Shown here in pieces: positions 1 through 15,146 of a stretch of 64,000 nucleotides of DNA. Numbering within the stretch: the first letter of the stretch is position 1; every line of letters starts with the position of its first letter. The stretch comes from Pseudorhodoplanes sp. (GTDB lineage Bacteria; Pseudomonadota; Alphaproteobacteria; Rhizobiales; Xanthobacteraceae). A program made the translations under genes and the position numbers. The DNA lies in assembly GCA_032027085.1 (NCBI GenBank), contig JAVSMS010000001.1, positions 4,379,730 through 4,443,729 of the forward strand, given 5' to 3'. The notes under the pieces are model-generated. The model was not told the origin of the DNA and made no database searches. It was given only the letters and a program-made list of their open reading frames with translations.

Positions 1-2
1 GC

Positions 3-512
3 GCCGAGGGCGTGATCGCGCCGATGATCAACAGCGCCGCCGACGCGCGCGCTTTTGTCTCCGCCACCAAATATCCGCCGCTCGGCGAACGCAGCGTCGG
101 CGCGCATCGCGCAGCGGCGCTTGCAGGCTTCCCGGATCAGCGGCCATATCTGAAGGAAGCGAATGACACGACGCTGACCATGGCGATGATCGAGACGCGC
201 GCCGCGATGGCCAATCTCGATGCGATTGCCGGCACGCCCGGCATCGACATGCTGTTCGTCGGCCCGTCCGATCTTTCGATGGCCTTGACTGAGGGCAAGA
301 CGCTGGACGCGCATTCGCCCGAGGTTGAAGCCGCGCTCGAACAGATTCTCGCCGCCTGCAAGAAGGCCGGAAAAATCCCGGGGCTTTATTGCATCGACGG
401 CGAACGTGCGGCGACGATGGCGAAACGCGGATTCAGGTTTCTCACCATCGGCAGCGATCTCGCCTTCCTGCGCGCCGGCGCGGCGGAGCAGTTGGGGAAA
501 CTGAAAACTTAA
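3..512 (+). CDS. HpcH/HpaI-family aldolase (C-terminal part, cut by window start)
   Basis: C-terminal part of a class II, metal-dependent HpcH/HpaI-type aldolase. These enzymes reversibly cleave 2-keto-3-deoxy acids to pyruvate and an aldehyde in the cytoplasm. The reading frame is open to the left edge, so the N-terminus is missing. Visible family signatures are GVIAPMINSAADARAF at the left end, KYPPLGERSVG after it, then MLFVGPSDLSMALT, and a C-terminal end in which the glycine-rich GFRFLTIGSDLAFLRAG resembles the conserved end of the fold. The substrate cannot be told: relatives act on 4-hydroxy-2-oxoheptanedioate, 2-keto-3-deoxy-rhamnonate or citramalyl-CoA-like compounds. It is followed by an inverted-repeat element and a convergent methyltransferase gene. 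Confidence 0.85.
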   Translation, partial: AEGVIAPMINSAADARAFVSATKYPPLGERSVGAHRAAALAGFPDQRPYLKEANDTTLTMAMIETRAAMANLDAIAGTPGIDMLFVGPSDLSMALTEGKTLDAHSPEVEAALEQILAACKKAGKIPGLYCIDGERAATMAKRGFRFLTIGSDLAFLRAGAAEQLGKLKT

Positions 513-545
513 CCGTCACCCTCGAACTGGCCAAAGAAAATGAAG

Positions 546-620
546 TCGTCCCCGCGAAAGCGGGGACCCATAGCAACATGCTATCGAGATGTTTATGGGT
601 CCCCGCGTGCACGGGGACGA
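546..620. repeat. Inverted-repeat intergenic element, family A copy 1
   Basis: Two GC-rich hairpins face each other: CGTCCCCGCGAAAGCGGGGAC on the left and GGTCCCCGCGTGCACGGGGAC on the right, about 30 bases apart. The whole element is an imperfect palindrome. It sits between convergent genes (aldolase and trmJ) and could act as a bidirectional terminator. A second, diverged copy lies at 35650-35718. Elements of this look are common between genes in Bradyrhizobium-like genomes. Confidence 0.75.
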
Positions 621-641
621 CACCGAGTATCGGTTAAACGA

Positions 642-4457
<3,816 letters not shown>

Positions 4458-4532
4458 CGCTCAAGTCCGGCGGCGGCGGGCGTCGCCGAGGCATGACTTG
4501 CTGATGATGAACTGAAAAGGTGGCTTCTTAAA

Positions 4533-5744
4533 ATGGCGAAGATCAAGGTGACGAATCCCGTCGTCGAAATGGACGGCGACGAGATGACGCGCATCATCTG
4601 GCAACTGATCAAGGACAAGCTGATCCATCCCTATCTCGACATCGACCTTCTTTATTACGACCTCAGCATCCAGAAGCGCGACGAGACCAACGACCAGATC
4701 ACCGTTGACGCCGCCAACAAGACCCGCGAGATCGGCGTCGCCGTCAAATGCGCCACCATCACCCCGGACGAAGGGCGGGTGAAGGAATTCGGCCTGAAGG
4801 AGATGTGGCGTTCGCCGAACGGCACCATCCGCAACATACTCGGCGGCACGATCTTCCGCGAGCCGATCATCTGCAAGAACATCCCACGCCTGGTGCCGGG
4901 CTGGACCAAGCCGATCGTGATCGGCCGTCACGCCTATGGCGACCAGTATCGCGCCACCGACTTCAAGTTCCCGGGCAAGGGCACGCTGACCATCAAGTTC
5001 ACCGGCGACGACGGCCAGGTGATCGAGAAGGAAGTGTTCAAGGCCCCGGGCGCGGGCGTCACCATGGCGATGTACAACCTCGACGATTCGATCCGCGACT
5101 TTGCCCGTGCATCGTTCAATTACGGCCTCAACCGCGGCTATTCGGTCTATCTCTCCACCAAGAACACGATCCTGAAGCAGTATGACGGCCGCTTCCTGGA
5201 GCTGTTCCAGAAGGTCTTTAACGAGGAGTTCAAGGCCGCGTTCGAGAAGGCGAAGATCACCTACGAGCACCGGCTGATCGACGACATGGTCGCCTCGGCG
5301 CTGAAATGGTCGGGCGGCTATCTTTGGGCGTGCAAGAACTACGACGGCGATGTGCAGTCGGACGTGGTGGCGCAGGGCTTCGGCTCGCTCGGCCTGATGA
5401 CCTCGGTGCTGATGACACCGGACGGCAAGGTGGTGGAATCGGAAGCCGCGCACGGCACGGTGACGCGCCATTATCGCCAGCACCAGCAGGGCCAGGCGAC
5501 ATCGACCAATTCCATCGCCTCGATCTTCGCCTGGACGCGCGGGCTTGCGCATCGCGCCAAGCTCGACAACAACGCGGCGCTTGCGAAGTTCTCGACCACG
5601 CTGGAAAAGGTCTGCGTCGACACCGTCGAGTCCGGCTTCATGACCAAGGACCTCGCCCTCCTCGTCGGCCCCGACCAGAAGTGGCTCTCGACCACCGGCT
5701 TCCTCGACAAGATCGACGAGAATCTGAAAAAGGTGATGGCGTGA
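4533..5744 (+). CDS. icd: NADP-dependent isocitrate dehydrogenase, homodimeric eukaryote-like type
   Basis: Dimeric NADP-isocitrate dehydrogenase of the type shared by rhizobia and eukaryotic IDH1/IDH2 (403 residues). The isocitrate-binding segment [17 protein letters not shown] and the following [13 protein letters not shown], with [14 protein letters not shown] after it, are almost the human IDH sequence and carry the serine, asparagine and arginines that bind the substrate. The C-terminal [11 protein letters not shown] forms the NADP site. AAAGGTGG upstream of ATG 4533 serves as ribosome binding site. It catalyses the same reaction as the gene just upstream but belongs to a different protein family, which makes the pair functionally redundant on paper. 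A repeat element follows. Confidence 0.97.
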   Translation: MAKIKVTNPVVEMDGDEMTRIIWQLIKDKLIHPYLDIDLLYYDLSIQKRDETNDQITVDAANKTREIGVAVKCATITPDEGRVKEFGLKEMWRSPNGTIRNILGGTIFREPIICKNIPRLVPGWTKPIVIGRHAYGDQYRATDFKFPGKGTLTIKFTGDDGQVIEKEVFKAPGAGVTMAMYNLDDSIRDFARASFNYGLNRGYSVYLSTKNTILKQYDGRFLELFQKVFNEEFKAAFEKAKITYEHRLIDDMVASALKWSGGYLWACKNYDGDVQSDVVAQGFGSLGLMTSVLMTPDGKVVESEAAHGTVTRHYRQHQQGQATSTNSIASIFAWTRGLAHRAKLDNNAALAKFSTTLEKVCVDTVESGFMTKDLALLVGPDQKWLSTTGFLDKIDENLKKVMA

Positions 5745-5750
5745 CTTTCA

Positions 5751-5904
5751 CCGTCACCCTGAGGGCCCGTGCAGCAATCTCGGGTCTGCCCGAGATCGGC
5801 ATTTCTAAATTCGCGCAAGCCTCGAAGGGCGACGGTCCGAACGCCGCGGCGCACTGGCGGCGCATCCTTTGAGCTCGTTATCGGCGAGCACCTCAGGATG
5901 ACGG
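5751..5904. repeat. Intergenic inverted-repeat element, family B
   Basis: The element starts with CCGTCACCCTGAGG and ends with CCTCAGGATGACGG, which are near-perfect inverted ends. Inside is CCTCGAAGGGCGACGGTCCG and a CATCCTTTGAGCTC segment. This matches the architecture of a mosaic intergenic element often seen between genes in Bradyrhizobium-related genomes (from memory). It sits between the convergent icd and antiporter genes, where it may stop transcription from both sides. No open reading frame inside looks real. Confidence 0.7.
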
Positions 5905-5924
5905 ATAGAGGTTTGTGGGCGGGC

Positions 5925-7679
5925 CTACGCCGCGCCCTTCTTCTTTTTGATCGCCTTGCGTAGTCCTTCGACTTCCTTGATGCGGATGTCGGCGATGCGC
6001 TGGGCCGCAACGTCTTCCGGAAAATCGAGCGATTCCAGCAGACGGCCGGCAAGCTGGAGACTGGCTTCGACGGTTTCCGGCACCGCCCCCATGCATCCGA
6101 GCCGGGTCAGCCGCGCGGCGTGCTCGGAATCTTTCGCGCGCGCCAGCACGCAAGCCTTGGGGCGCAGCTTGATCACCTCTTCCACCATGCGTTCGGTGGC
6201 TTCGGCGCCGCTCAGCGTCACCACGAAGGCGCGCGCGTGCTTGGCGCCGGCGCGCTCCAGCAATTCGCGGCGGCTGGCGTCGCCGAAATAGACCATGTGG
6301 CCGGCTTCGCGATGCTCGCTCACAAGATGTCCGTGCGTGTCGAGCGCGACCCAGGGAACGTTTTCGGAATCCAGCACCCGCGCCACCGTCTGGCCGACGC
6401 GGCCGAAGCCGCCGATGATGACGTGGTCGCGCAATTCGGCGATTTCCTCCTCGGGCGTGTCGCCGTCATGATCGAGCGGCTCGAGATATTCGCCGACCCG
6501 GCGCGCGGCGATGGCGAGCAGCGGCGTCACCATCATGCTGAGGCCGGCCACCGCGATGGCGGAGGTCGCGATCTCCGGATGCAGCAATCCTTTGCCGCGC
6601 GCGAGACCAATCACGATGAAGGCGAATTCGCCCCCCTGCGCGAGCAGCAAGGCAACTTCGGCCGCGATCGGCCGCGCCACGCGGAACAATCGCGTCGCCA
6701 GGTAAATGATGACCGCCTTCACGGCGATCAGGGACGCCAGGGCGAGCAAGATCCAGCCGATATGCGCCCACACCACCGTCAGCTCGATCATCATGCCGAC
6801 AGTCACGAAGAAGATGCCGAGCAGCAGGCCCTTGAAGGGATCGAGATCGACCTCGATCTGATGGCGGTACTCGCTGTCGCTGAGCAACAGGCCGGCGAGA
6901 AAGGCGCCGAGGGCGGTGGACAGACCGGACATGCCGGTCGTAGCGGAAATGCCGACCACGATGACCAGCGAAATCGCCATGATCAGTTCGCGGCTGCCGG
7001 TGCGCGCCGCCGAACGCATCAGCGGCGTTACGACATATTTGCCGATCACCATGATCAGCACGACGGCGGCCAGCGCCTGGCCGAATGGCTTGATCAGATC
7101 GAGAAACGAATGGCCGCCCGCGCTGCGGGCCTCCAGAATGCCGATGGTGAACAGCACCGGCACCACCATCAGGTCCTGGAACAGCAGTACCGACAGCGCC
7201 ACGCGCCCGACCGGCGCCGCCGCGCGATGCTGATCGAGCAGCAATTGCATCACGATCGCGGTCGAGGACAGCGCAAAGCACATGCCGAGAATGAGGCCGG
7301 TGGGCGGCGGCAATCCGCTCCAGCGGATCAGCGTGCCGATCGCAAGAATGGACGCGACCACCTGAACCGCGCCGACGCCCAGCACATAGCGCCGCAACTG
7401 CCAGAGCCGCTGCAGCGACAATTCCATGCCGAGCAAAAACAGCAGAAACACGATGCCAAGATCGGCGAGCGGCTCCGCGCGCGCCGGATCATCGAGGGTG
7501 ACGTACTGGATCCAGGGAAAGCGATCGACCAGAAGGCCAAGGCCATACGGACCAAGGGCGAGACCGACCAGAAGGAAGCCGAGCACGGTGCCGAGCCGCA
7601 AGCGGTGCAGCAGCGGCACGATGATGCCGGCCGCGACCAGAAAAATCAGGATGCTCTTCAGGCCTTCGGCATGCAGCAA
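5925..7679 (-). CDS. CPA2-family monovalent cation:proton antiporter with TrkA-N domain (Kef/YbaL-like)
   Basis: Inner-membrane cation/proton antiporter of the CPA2 family, probably exchanging K+ or Na+ for H+. Residues 1 to about 385 are strongly hydrophobic with roughly a dozen membrane segments; the N-terminal LIFLVAAGIIVPLLHRL and the segment DLGIVFLLFLLGMELSLQRL are typical. Residues from about 410 form a TrkA-N (RCK) nucleotide-binding domain with the Rossmann motif VIIGGFGRVGQTVARVL and the following acidic residue at the end of strand two. The tail is basic (KAIKKKKGAA). The 584-residue length fits YbaL/KefB relatives. There is no KefF/KefG quinone-reductase partner nearby, so glutathione gating cannot be claimed. 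Confidence 0.88.
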   Translation of the reverse strand: MLHAEGLKSILIFLVAAGIIVPLLHRLRLGTVLGFLLVGLALGPYGLGLLVDRFPWIQYVTLDDPARAEPLADLGIVFLLFLLGMELSLQRLWQLRRYVLGVGAVQVVASILAIGTLIRWSGLPPPTGLILGMCFALSSTAIVMQLLLDQHRAAAPVGRVALSVLLFQDLMVVPVLFTIGILEARSAGGHSFLDLIKPFGQALAAVVLIMVIGKYVVTPLMRSAARTGSRELIMAISLVIVVGISATTGMSGLSTALGAFLAGLLLSDSEYRHQIEVDLDPFKGLLLGIFFVTVGMMIELTVVWAHIGWILLALASLIAVKAVIIYLATRLFRVARPIAAEVALLLAQGGEFAFIVIGLARGKGLLHPEIATSAIAVAGLSMMVTPLLAIAARRVGEYLEPLDHDGDTPEEEIAELRDHVIIGGFGRVGQTVARVLDSENVPWVALDTHGHLVSEHREAGHMVYFGDASRRELLERAGAKHARAFVVTLSGAEATERMVEEVIKLRPKACVLARAKDSEHAARLTRLGCMGAVPETVEASLQLAGRLLESLDFPEDVAAQRIADIRIKEVEGLRKAIKKKKGAA

Positions 7680-7783
7680 GGCGCATTCTCCAGCTTCGGC
7701 GATGCGATTCCCGCAATTCTCTTATCAGGTGAGCCGAGGGATTCGACACCGCCCCGCTGAAACTTTTTGGCCGCCGCCGCGGG

Positions 7784-8395
7784 TCACCACAGGGTCTTAT
7801 TCGCCCGCTCCGACCAGGAGCGGTCATATTCGGCGCCCCCCACCCGGTTCTCGCTCAAGGCGGCGAGAATCTCTCCCGCGCTGGGGAGCGCCTTCGGATC
7901 GATGTGCCGGTTCGGATTCCACAATTCCGACCGGATGATCGCGCGCGCGCACTGGAAATAGACGGCGTCCACGGTCACGATCGCCACCGAGCGCGGCGCC
8001 TTGCCGTCCACCGCAAAGGACGACACCAGGTCGGCATCGGCGGAAAGCTGCGCCCGCCCGTTCACGCGCAGGGTATTGCCGGCGCCGGGGATGAGAAACA
8101 GCAATCCGACGCGCGGATCGCGCACGATGTTGCGCAGCGAATCGATGCGGTTGTTGCCGCGCCGGTCCGGCAGGATCAGCGTCTTCTCGTCCTGCACGCG
8201 AACGAAGCCGCGGCCGTCGCCGCGCGGCGAACAATCGAGCCCTTCCGGGCCGCAGGTCGCCAGCACCGCCAAGGGCGAGGCTTCGATGAACGCGCGATAT
8301 TGCGCGGTGATGACGTCGGTCTCCTTGACGAGCGAAGCTGTGTTGGCGGTGCCGTAAAGCCCCTCAAGCTGTTCGAGGCTCGTGATGATCGACAT
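7784..8395 (-). CDS. PPOX-class flavin-binding protein (pyridoxamine 5'-phosphate oxidase-like)
   Basis: Cytoplasmic split-barrel protein of the pyridoxamine-phosphate-oxidase-like superfamily, 203 residues, resembling the MSMEG_1061-type FMN proteins. Signatures are FIEASPLAVLATCGPEGLD followed by SPRGD, then LPDRRGNNRIDSLRNI and DPRVGLLFLIPG, which line the flavin site in this group. The reaction is unknown; relatives are FMN-dependent oxidoreductases or are annotated only by fold. Its stop lies 25 bases from the antiporter side of a spacer and its start is only 3 bases from the stop of alaS, so it is probably translated from the alaS transcript. Confidence 0.8.
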   Translation of the reverse strand: MSIITSLEQLEGLYGTANTASLVKETDVITAQYRAFIEASPLAVLATCGPEGLDCSPRGDGRGFVRVQDEKTLILPDRRGNNRIDSLRNIVRDPRVGLLFLIPGAGNTLRVNGRAQLSADADLVSSFAVDGKAPRSVAIVTVDAVYFQCARAIIRSELWNPNRHIDPKALPSAGEILAALSENRVGGAEYDRSWSERANKTLW

Positions 8396-8398
8396 GAC

Positions 8399-11056
<2,658 letters not shown>

Positions 11057-11257
11057 GGACGGAATGCCGCTTCTTTCGCTCGCAGCGCAGCAACCGCGCC
11101 GCCCTCTTTGGTTACGGCGGCGCAGGCGCGCCGACTTGGCCGTTGCTCATGGCCAAGTCTCAAGCCCCGGCCCTTCTGGATTTTCAGGGGGATATGTAGC
11201 GACGAGGGTCAGGTCTGTCCAGAAAACGGCATAGCCCGCTCGGCCAATAGAAAAACT

Positions 11258-11393
11258 GCCCTCTCCCCCTTGCGGGAGAGGGCATCAGCGGTTCAACGGG
11301 GATAGCCGGATGAGGGGTGTCGTCCCTGGAACCCCCGGCTCGCGCTCGCCATCGCTCCGCGCGCGCCACCCTCTCCCACAGGGGGAGAGGAAA
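11258..11393. repeat. Intergenic inverted-repeat element, family C copy 1
   Basis: The element lies in the 390-base alaS-recA spacer. It opens with CCCTCTCCCCCTTGCGGGAGAGGG, a hairpin, and closes with CCCTCTCCCACAGGGGGAGAGG, a second hairpin, with CCGGATGAGGGGTG between them. Two relatives lie at 25545-25690 and 49661-49803. Being downstream of recA on the minus strand, the hairpins may end the recA transcript. The rest of the spacer (11057-11257) shows no gene or site that I recognise. Confidence 0.75.
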
Positions 11394-11446
11394 GCGTGCT
11401 TGTGGCTACGCCTCACATATTTGCCGACGTCGGTCAGCCGCCGGCG

Positions 11447-12532
11447 TTAACCCTCCGCCGCCTCGTCGCCGTCGCTCTCCGGCTCGCCTTCCAGAATCTT
11501 CTCGGCGAGGATGCCGGAATTCTGCCTAACCGCCGCTTCGATCTGCGCGGCCATGTCGGGATTGGCCTTCAGGAAATTCTTGGCGTTCTCCCGGCCCTGC
11601 CCGATCCGCTGGCTGTCATAGGAGAACCAGGCGCCGGATTTCTCGACCACCCCGGCCTTGACGCCGAGATCGATCAGTTCGCCGATCTTGGAGACGCCCT
11701 CGCCATACATGATGTCGAACTCGACCTGCTTGAAGGGCGGCGCCAGCTTGTTCTTGACGACCTTGACGCGGGTCTGGTTGCCGATCACCTCGTCGCGATC
11801 CTTGATGGCGCCGATCCTGCGGATGTCGAGGCGCACCGAGGCGTAGAATTTCAGCGCATTGCCGCCGGTCGTGGTTTCCGGTGAGCCATACATCACGCCG
11901 ATCTTCATGCGGATCTGGTTGATGAAGATCACCATGGTCTTGGACTTGTTGATCGAAGCGGTGAGCTTGCGCAAAGCCTGGCTCATCAGCCGCGCCTGCA
12001 GGCCGGGCAGGCTGTCGCCCATCTCGCCTTCGAGTTCGGCGCGCGGCACAAGCGCGGCGACCGAATCGATCACCAGCACATCGACCGCACCGGAGCGCAC
12101 CAGCGTGTCGGCAATTTCCAGCGCCTGTTCGCCGGCATCGGGCTGCGAGATCAGGAGTTCGTCAATATTCACGCCCAGCTTGCGCGCATAGACCGGGTCG
12201 AGCGCATGTTCGGCGTCGACGAAGGCGCAGATGCCGCCCTTCTTCTGCGCCTCCGCCACTGTGTGCAGTGCCAGCGTGGTCTTGCCGGACGATTCCGGTC
12301 CGTAAATCTCGACGATGCGCCCGCGCGGCAGCCCGCCGACGCCGAGTGCGATGTCGAGGCCGAGCGAACCTGTCGAGATGGTCTCGATTTCGATCGACTG
12401 GCCCGACTTGCCCAGCTTCATGATCGAGCCCTTGCCGAAATTGCGCTCGATCTGGGAGAGCGCGGCATCAAGAGCTTTGGACTTGTCCATGGATGAACCT
12501 TCAACCAGACGCAGGGCAGCTTGGGGGGCCAT
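11447..12532 (-). CDS. recA: Recombinase RecA
   Basis: DNA recombinase and SOS co-protease, 361 residues. The Walker A motif [13 protein letters not shown], the Walker B region [19 protein letters not shown], the DNA-binding loop region and the [20 protein letters not shown] segment are intact. The C-terminus is acidic ([14 protein letters not shown]), as usual. The ATG at 12532 has AAAGGAG at ideal distance, giving the start [20 protein letters not shown] that fits rhizobial RecA. Transcription appears to start about 100 bases upstream at a promoter whose -35 box is overlapped by a LexA operator. Confidence 0.99.
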   Translation of the reverse strand: MAPQAALRLVEGSSMDKSKALDAALSQIERNFGKGSIMKLGKSGQSIEIETISTGSLGLDIALGVGGLPRGRIVEIYGPESSGKTTLALHTVAEAQKKGGICAFVDAEHALDPVYARKLGVNIDELLISQPDAGEQALEIADTLVRSGAVDVLVIDSVAALVPRAELEGEMGDSLPGLQARLMSQALRKLTASINKSKTMVIFINQIRMKIGVMYGSPETTTGGNALKFYASVRLDIRRIGAIKDRDEVIGNQTRVKVVKNKLAPPFKQVEFDIMYGEGVSKIGELIDLGVKAGVVEKSGAWFSYDSQRIGQGRENAKNFLKANPDMAAQIEAAVRQNSGILAEKILEGEPESDGDEAAEG

Positions 12533-12636
12533 ATCGCGCTCCTTTAAGACTTAAGATTCGGGGCGGGACAACACGAGCTTTTTCGCGCTGCACAGCCCTT
12601 CACCCGACTCGCCGGTCAATCCGACATCTGGAGCGC

Positions 12637-12671
12637 ATTGTACATGGTTTGTTCTCGTTCGCAATATGTTC
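12637..12671 (-). promoter_or_regulatory. recA promoter with alphaproteobacterial LexA box
   Basis: Read on the minus strand, GAACATATTGCGAAC (12671 to 12657) is a perfect GAAC-N7-GAAC LexA box of the alphaproteobacterial type. It overlaps a -35 hexamer TTGCGA (12664-12659), followed by 16 bases and a -10 hexamer TACAAT (12642-12637). LexA bound here would block RNA polymerase until SOS induction. The rest of the 12533-12939 spacer shows nothing else I can support. Confidence 0.9.
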
Positions 12672-12939
12672 TTATGCGTCTCGCGAATATATGCGTTTCT
12701 TGGCATCTAAAGGGGACGTCCTGTCCGGGTTTACCCCCAGTGTCCTTATTCGACTCGGGGGATGTCCTACCGGGCGGCACTGCCGTTTGGACCGATGCGG
12801 CTCTTAAAGATGTGGCCAACTGGCTTTATGACGGGTCCCGGCGTTCAGCCGGACAAAGCAACGAATCGCCGCCGGTTTCATTTTGCCCTTATTCATTTTT
12901 GCTGTCGCAGGATGGGCAGGCACCGGAAAGGACTTCGCC

Positions 12940-13230
12940 ATGTTTCGATTGCTGATCGCCTTCGCAGCGCTCGCCGCCGTTATCGGCGCGCCGGGCGAAG
13001 CCTCGGCGCAATATTACGATCCCTATTACCGCGGCTATTACCCGCCGCCGCCTCCGCCGCCCTATTACCGCGCGCCCGCCCCCCGCTATCGCAGCGACCG
13101 GCTGGAAAATTTCCGCCCGGCCTATGTCGACCGTCACGGCCAGATGACGTTTTACCCCAGGCGCGGCGGCGTCTGCCCGCGCGGCTACACCGTGCAGGAC
13201 GGCGTCTGCAAACCCTATCGCGGCTACTGA
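12940..13230 (+). CDS. Small secreted Tyr/Pro-rich protein of unknown function
   Basis: Predicted exported protein of 96 residues. A signal peptide (MFRLLIAFAALAAVIGAP, cleavage after ASA) is followed by a Tyr/Pro-rich stretch (QYYDPYYRGYYPPPPPPPYY) and a C-terminal part with two cysteines (GGVCPRGYTVQDGVCKPYRGY) that could form a disulphide. GAAAGGA precedes the ATG at 12940; an in-frame start upstream at 12883 would put residues before the signal peptide. Small YY/PP-rich secreted proteins of this kind are frequent in Bradyrhizobium-like genomes and have no known role. Confidence 0.75.
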   Translation: MFRLLIAFAALAAVIGAPGEASAQYYDPYYRGYYPPPPPPPYYRAPAPRYRSDRLENFRPAYVDRHGQMTFYPRRGGVCPRGYTVQDGVCKPYRGY

Positions 13231-13353
13231 TCCGGGTCCGCCAGAATAATGCCGGACGCGCCTGAGCGCGCCTCTCGCTTGGGCTGACGCCGGCCGGCAC
13301 GGAACCCGCCCCGGCGCCGGGCGTTTGCCCCGGCCTGCCGCAGCGGACCGCGC

Positions 13354-15135
13354 ATGACGAACCCGCAGATCCTCGCCTTTGCCATCCTCGCCGCGATGAT
13401 GGCGCTCTTCGTCTGGGGCCGCCTGCGCTACGACCTCGTCGCCATGCTGGCGCTGCTCGCCGCCGTGCTCGCCGGCATTGTGCCTTACAACAAGGCGTTC
13501 AGCGGCTTTTCCGACGACATCATCTTCATCGTGGCGAGCGCACTCGTGGTCAGCGCGGCGGTGGCGCGCTCCGGCGTCATTGCGACGCTGCTGCGGCCGG
13601 TCGCGCCTTGGCTCACCACGCCCACCATGCAGGTCTTCGTTCTTTCCGCCGCGGTCGCCGCGCTGTCCGGCTTTGTGAAGAATATCGGCGCGCTCGCCAT
13701 GCTGATGCCGGTCGCCTTCCAGCTCGCGCGCAAAAGCAACACACCGCCCTCCGCGCTGCTGATGCCGATGGCCTTCGGCTCGCTGCTTGGCGGCATCGTC
13801 ACCCTGATCGGTACGTCGCCCAACATTCTGGTTTCGCGCGTGCGCCACGAGCAGATCGGCGAGCCCTTCGCCATGTTCGACTTTGCGCCCGTCGGCGGGC
13901 TGCTGGCGATCGGCGGCGTCGCTTTTCTCGCCTTCGGCTGGCGGCTGTTGCCGGAACGCAAGGGTGCCGCCTCGATGGACGACGCCTTCACCATGGAAGG
14001 CTACACCACCGAGGTCAGCGTGCCGGAAAAATCCGACATCGCCGGCAAGACCGTGAAGGAGCTGGAAGCGCTCGGCGACGGCGACATCGAGGTGATCGCG
14101 CTGTTGCGGCGGCGCCAGCGCAATTCGGCGCCGTCCGGCAACATGAAACTGCGCGAAGGCGATATTCTCATCCTGCAGGGTGAATCCGAGGCCCTGGAGA
14201 AGATCGTCAGCGCCGCGAAGCTGACGGTCGTGCGCGACGATGCAACCAAGGAAACCGATACGCCGTCCGACGATATCGGCGTGATGGAAGCAATCGTGAC
14301 GCCGGATTCGGCCGTCACCGATGCGACGCCGCAGCAATTGCGGCTCTATGACAACCACCACGTCAATGTTCTGGCGGTGAGCCGCCGCGGCCGGCGCATC
14401 TCCAGCCAGTTGCGGCATGTGCGTTTCCAGCCCGGCGATGTCATCATGCTGCAGGGCGATCTGACGCGCATGCCGGAGACACTCGGCGAATTGCGGCTGT
14501 TGCCGCTGGCGGAACGGGGTTTGCAATTCGCCACCGGCCGCCGCGGGCTCCTGCCGGTCCTGGTTCTGATCGCCGCCATGGCGCTGGTCGCCACCGGCCT
14601 CTTGCCGGTGGCCTTCGCCTTTGTCGCCGCCGCCGTGACGACGGTTTTGCTGAAGACCATCACCTTGCGCGAGGCCTATGACGCGATCGAATGGCCGATC
14701 CTAGTGATGCTAGGCGCGCTCATTCCGGTATCGGATTCCTTGCGCACCACCGGCGGCACCGATGTGCTCGCCGGCTGGCTGGCGGCCATCGCCGATGCGC
14801 TGCCGCCGGCCGGCACCCTGACGCTGATCATGGTGGCGGCGATGGCGGTCACGCCGTTTCTCAACAACGCCGCGACCGTGCTGGTGATGGGCCCGATCGC
14901 GGCGACCTTTGCGAAAAGTCTCGGACTGTCGCCCGATCCCTTCCTGATGGCGGTGGCGATCGGCGCCGCCTGCGATTTCCTCACCCCGATCGGGCACCAG
15001 TCCAACACCCTGGTCATGGGCGCCGGCGGCTATCGCTTCACCGATTACTGGAAGCTCGGCTTGCCGTTGTCGGTTTACGTCATCATCATCGGCGTGCCGC
15101 TGATCGCCTGGTTCTGGCCGCTGGTGCCGCGCTGA
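13354..15135 (+). CDS. SLC13/DASS-type permease with two RCK-C domains
   Basis: Inner-membrane anion:Na+ symporter-like permease of 593 residues. The first half has several membrane segments ending in the substrate-loop motif LIGTSPNILVS. A soluble insertion (about residues 215-380) contains two TrkA-C/RCK-C modules, each ending in a signature such as LREGDILILQGESEALEKI and FQPGDVIMLQGDLTRMPE. The second half repeats the transport fold, with TPFLNNAATVLVMGPIA and LTPIGHQSNTLVMGAGGY. Relatives with this layout are annotated as sulfate, dicarboxylate or citrate transporters. The RCK-C modules may sense a ligand. The actual substrate cannot be inferred here, and no sulfur or dicarboxylate gene is next to it. 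Confidence 0.85.
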   Translation: MTNPQILAFAILAAMMALFVWGRLRYDLVAMLALLAAVLAGIVPYNKAFSGFSDDIIFIVASALVVSAAVARSGVIATLLRPVAPWLTTPTMQVFVLSAAVAALSGFVKNIGALAMLMPVAFQLARKSNTPPSALLMPMAFGSLLGGIVTLIGTSPNILVSRVRHEQIGEPFAMFDFAPVGGLLAIGGVAFLAFGWRLLPERKGAASMDDAFTMEGYTTEVSVPEKSDIAGKTVKELEALGDGDIEVIALLRRRQRNSAPSGNMKLREGDILILQGESEALEKIVSAAKLTVVRDDATKETDTPSDDIGVMEAIVTPDSAVTDATPQQLRLYDNHHVNVLAVSRRGRRISSQLRHVRFQPGDVIMLQGDLTRMPETLGELRLLPLAERGLQFATGRRGLLPVLVLIAAMALVATGLLPVAFAFVAAAVTTVLLKTITLREAYDAIEWPILVMLGALIPVSDSLRTTGGTDVLAGWLAAIADALPPAGTLTLIMVAAMAVTPFLNNAATVLVMGPIAATFAKSLGLSPDPFLMAVAIGAACDFLTPIGHQSNTLVMGAGGYRFTDYWKLGLPLSVYVIIIGVPLIAWFWPLVPR

Positions 15136-15146
15136 CCTGCGATGAG

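Noticed and set aside
6120-7760. 546-codon plus-strand frame opposite the antiporter
   Set aside because: Composition is His/Gln/Arg/Asp-heavy as expected for an antisense shadow of a membrane protein gene; no start signal.
12616-12819. 67-codon minus-strand frame upstream of recA
   Set aside because: It runs through the LexA box and recA promoter, lacks a ribosome binding site, and has no protein-like pattern.
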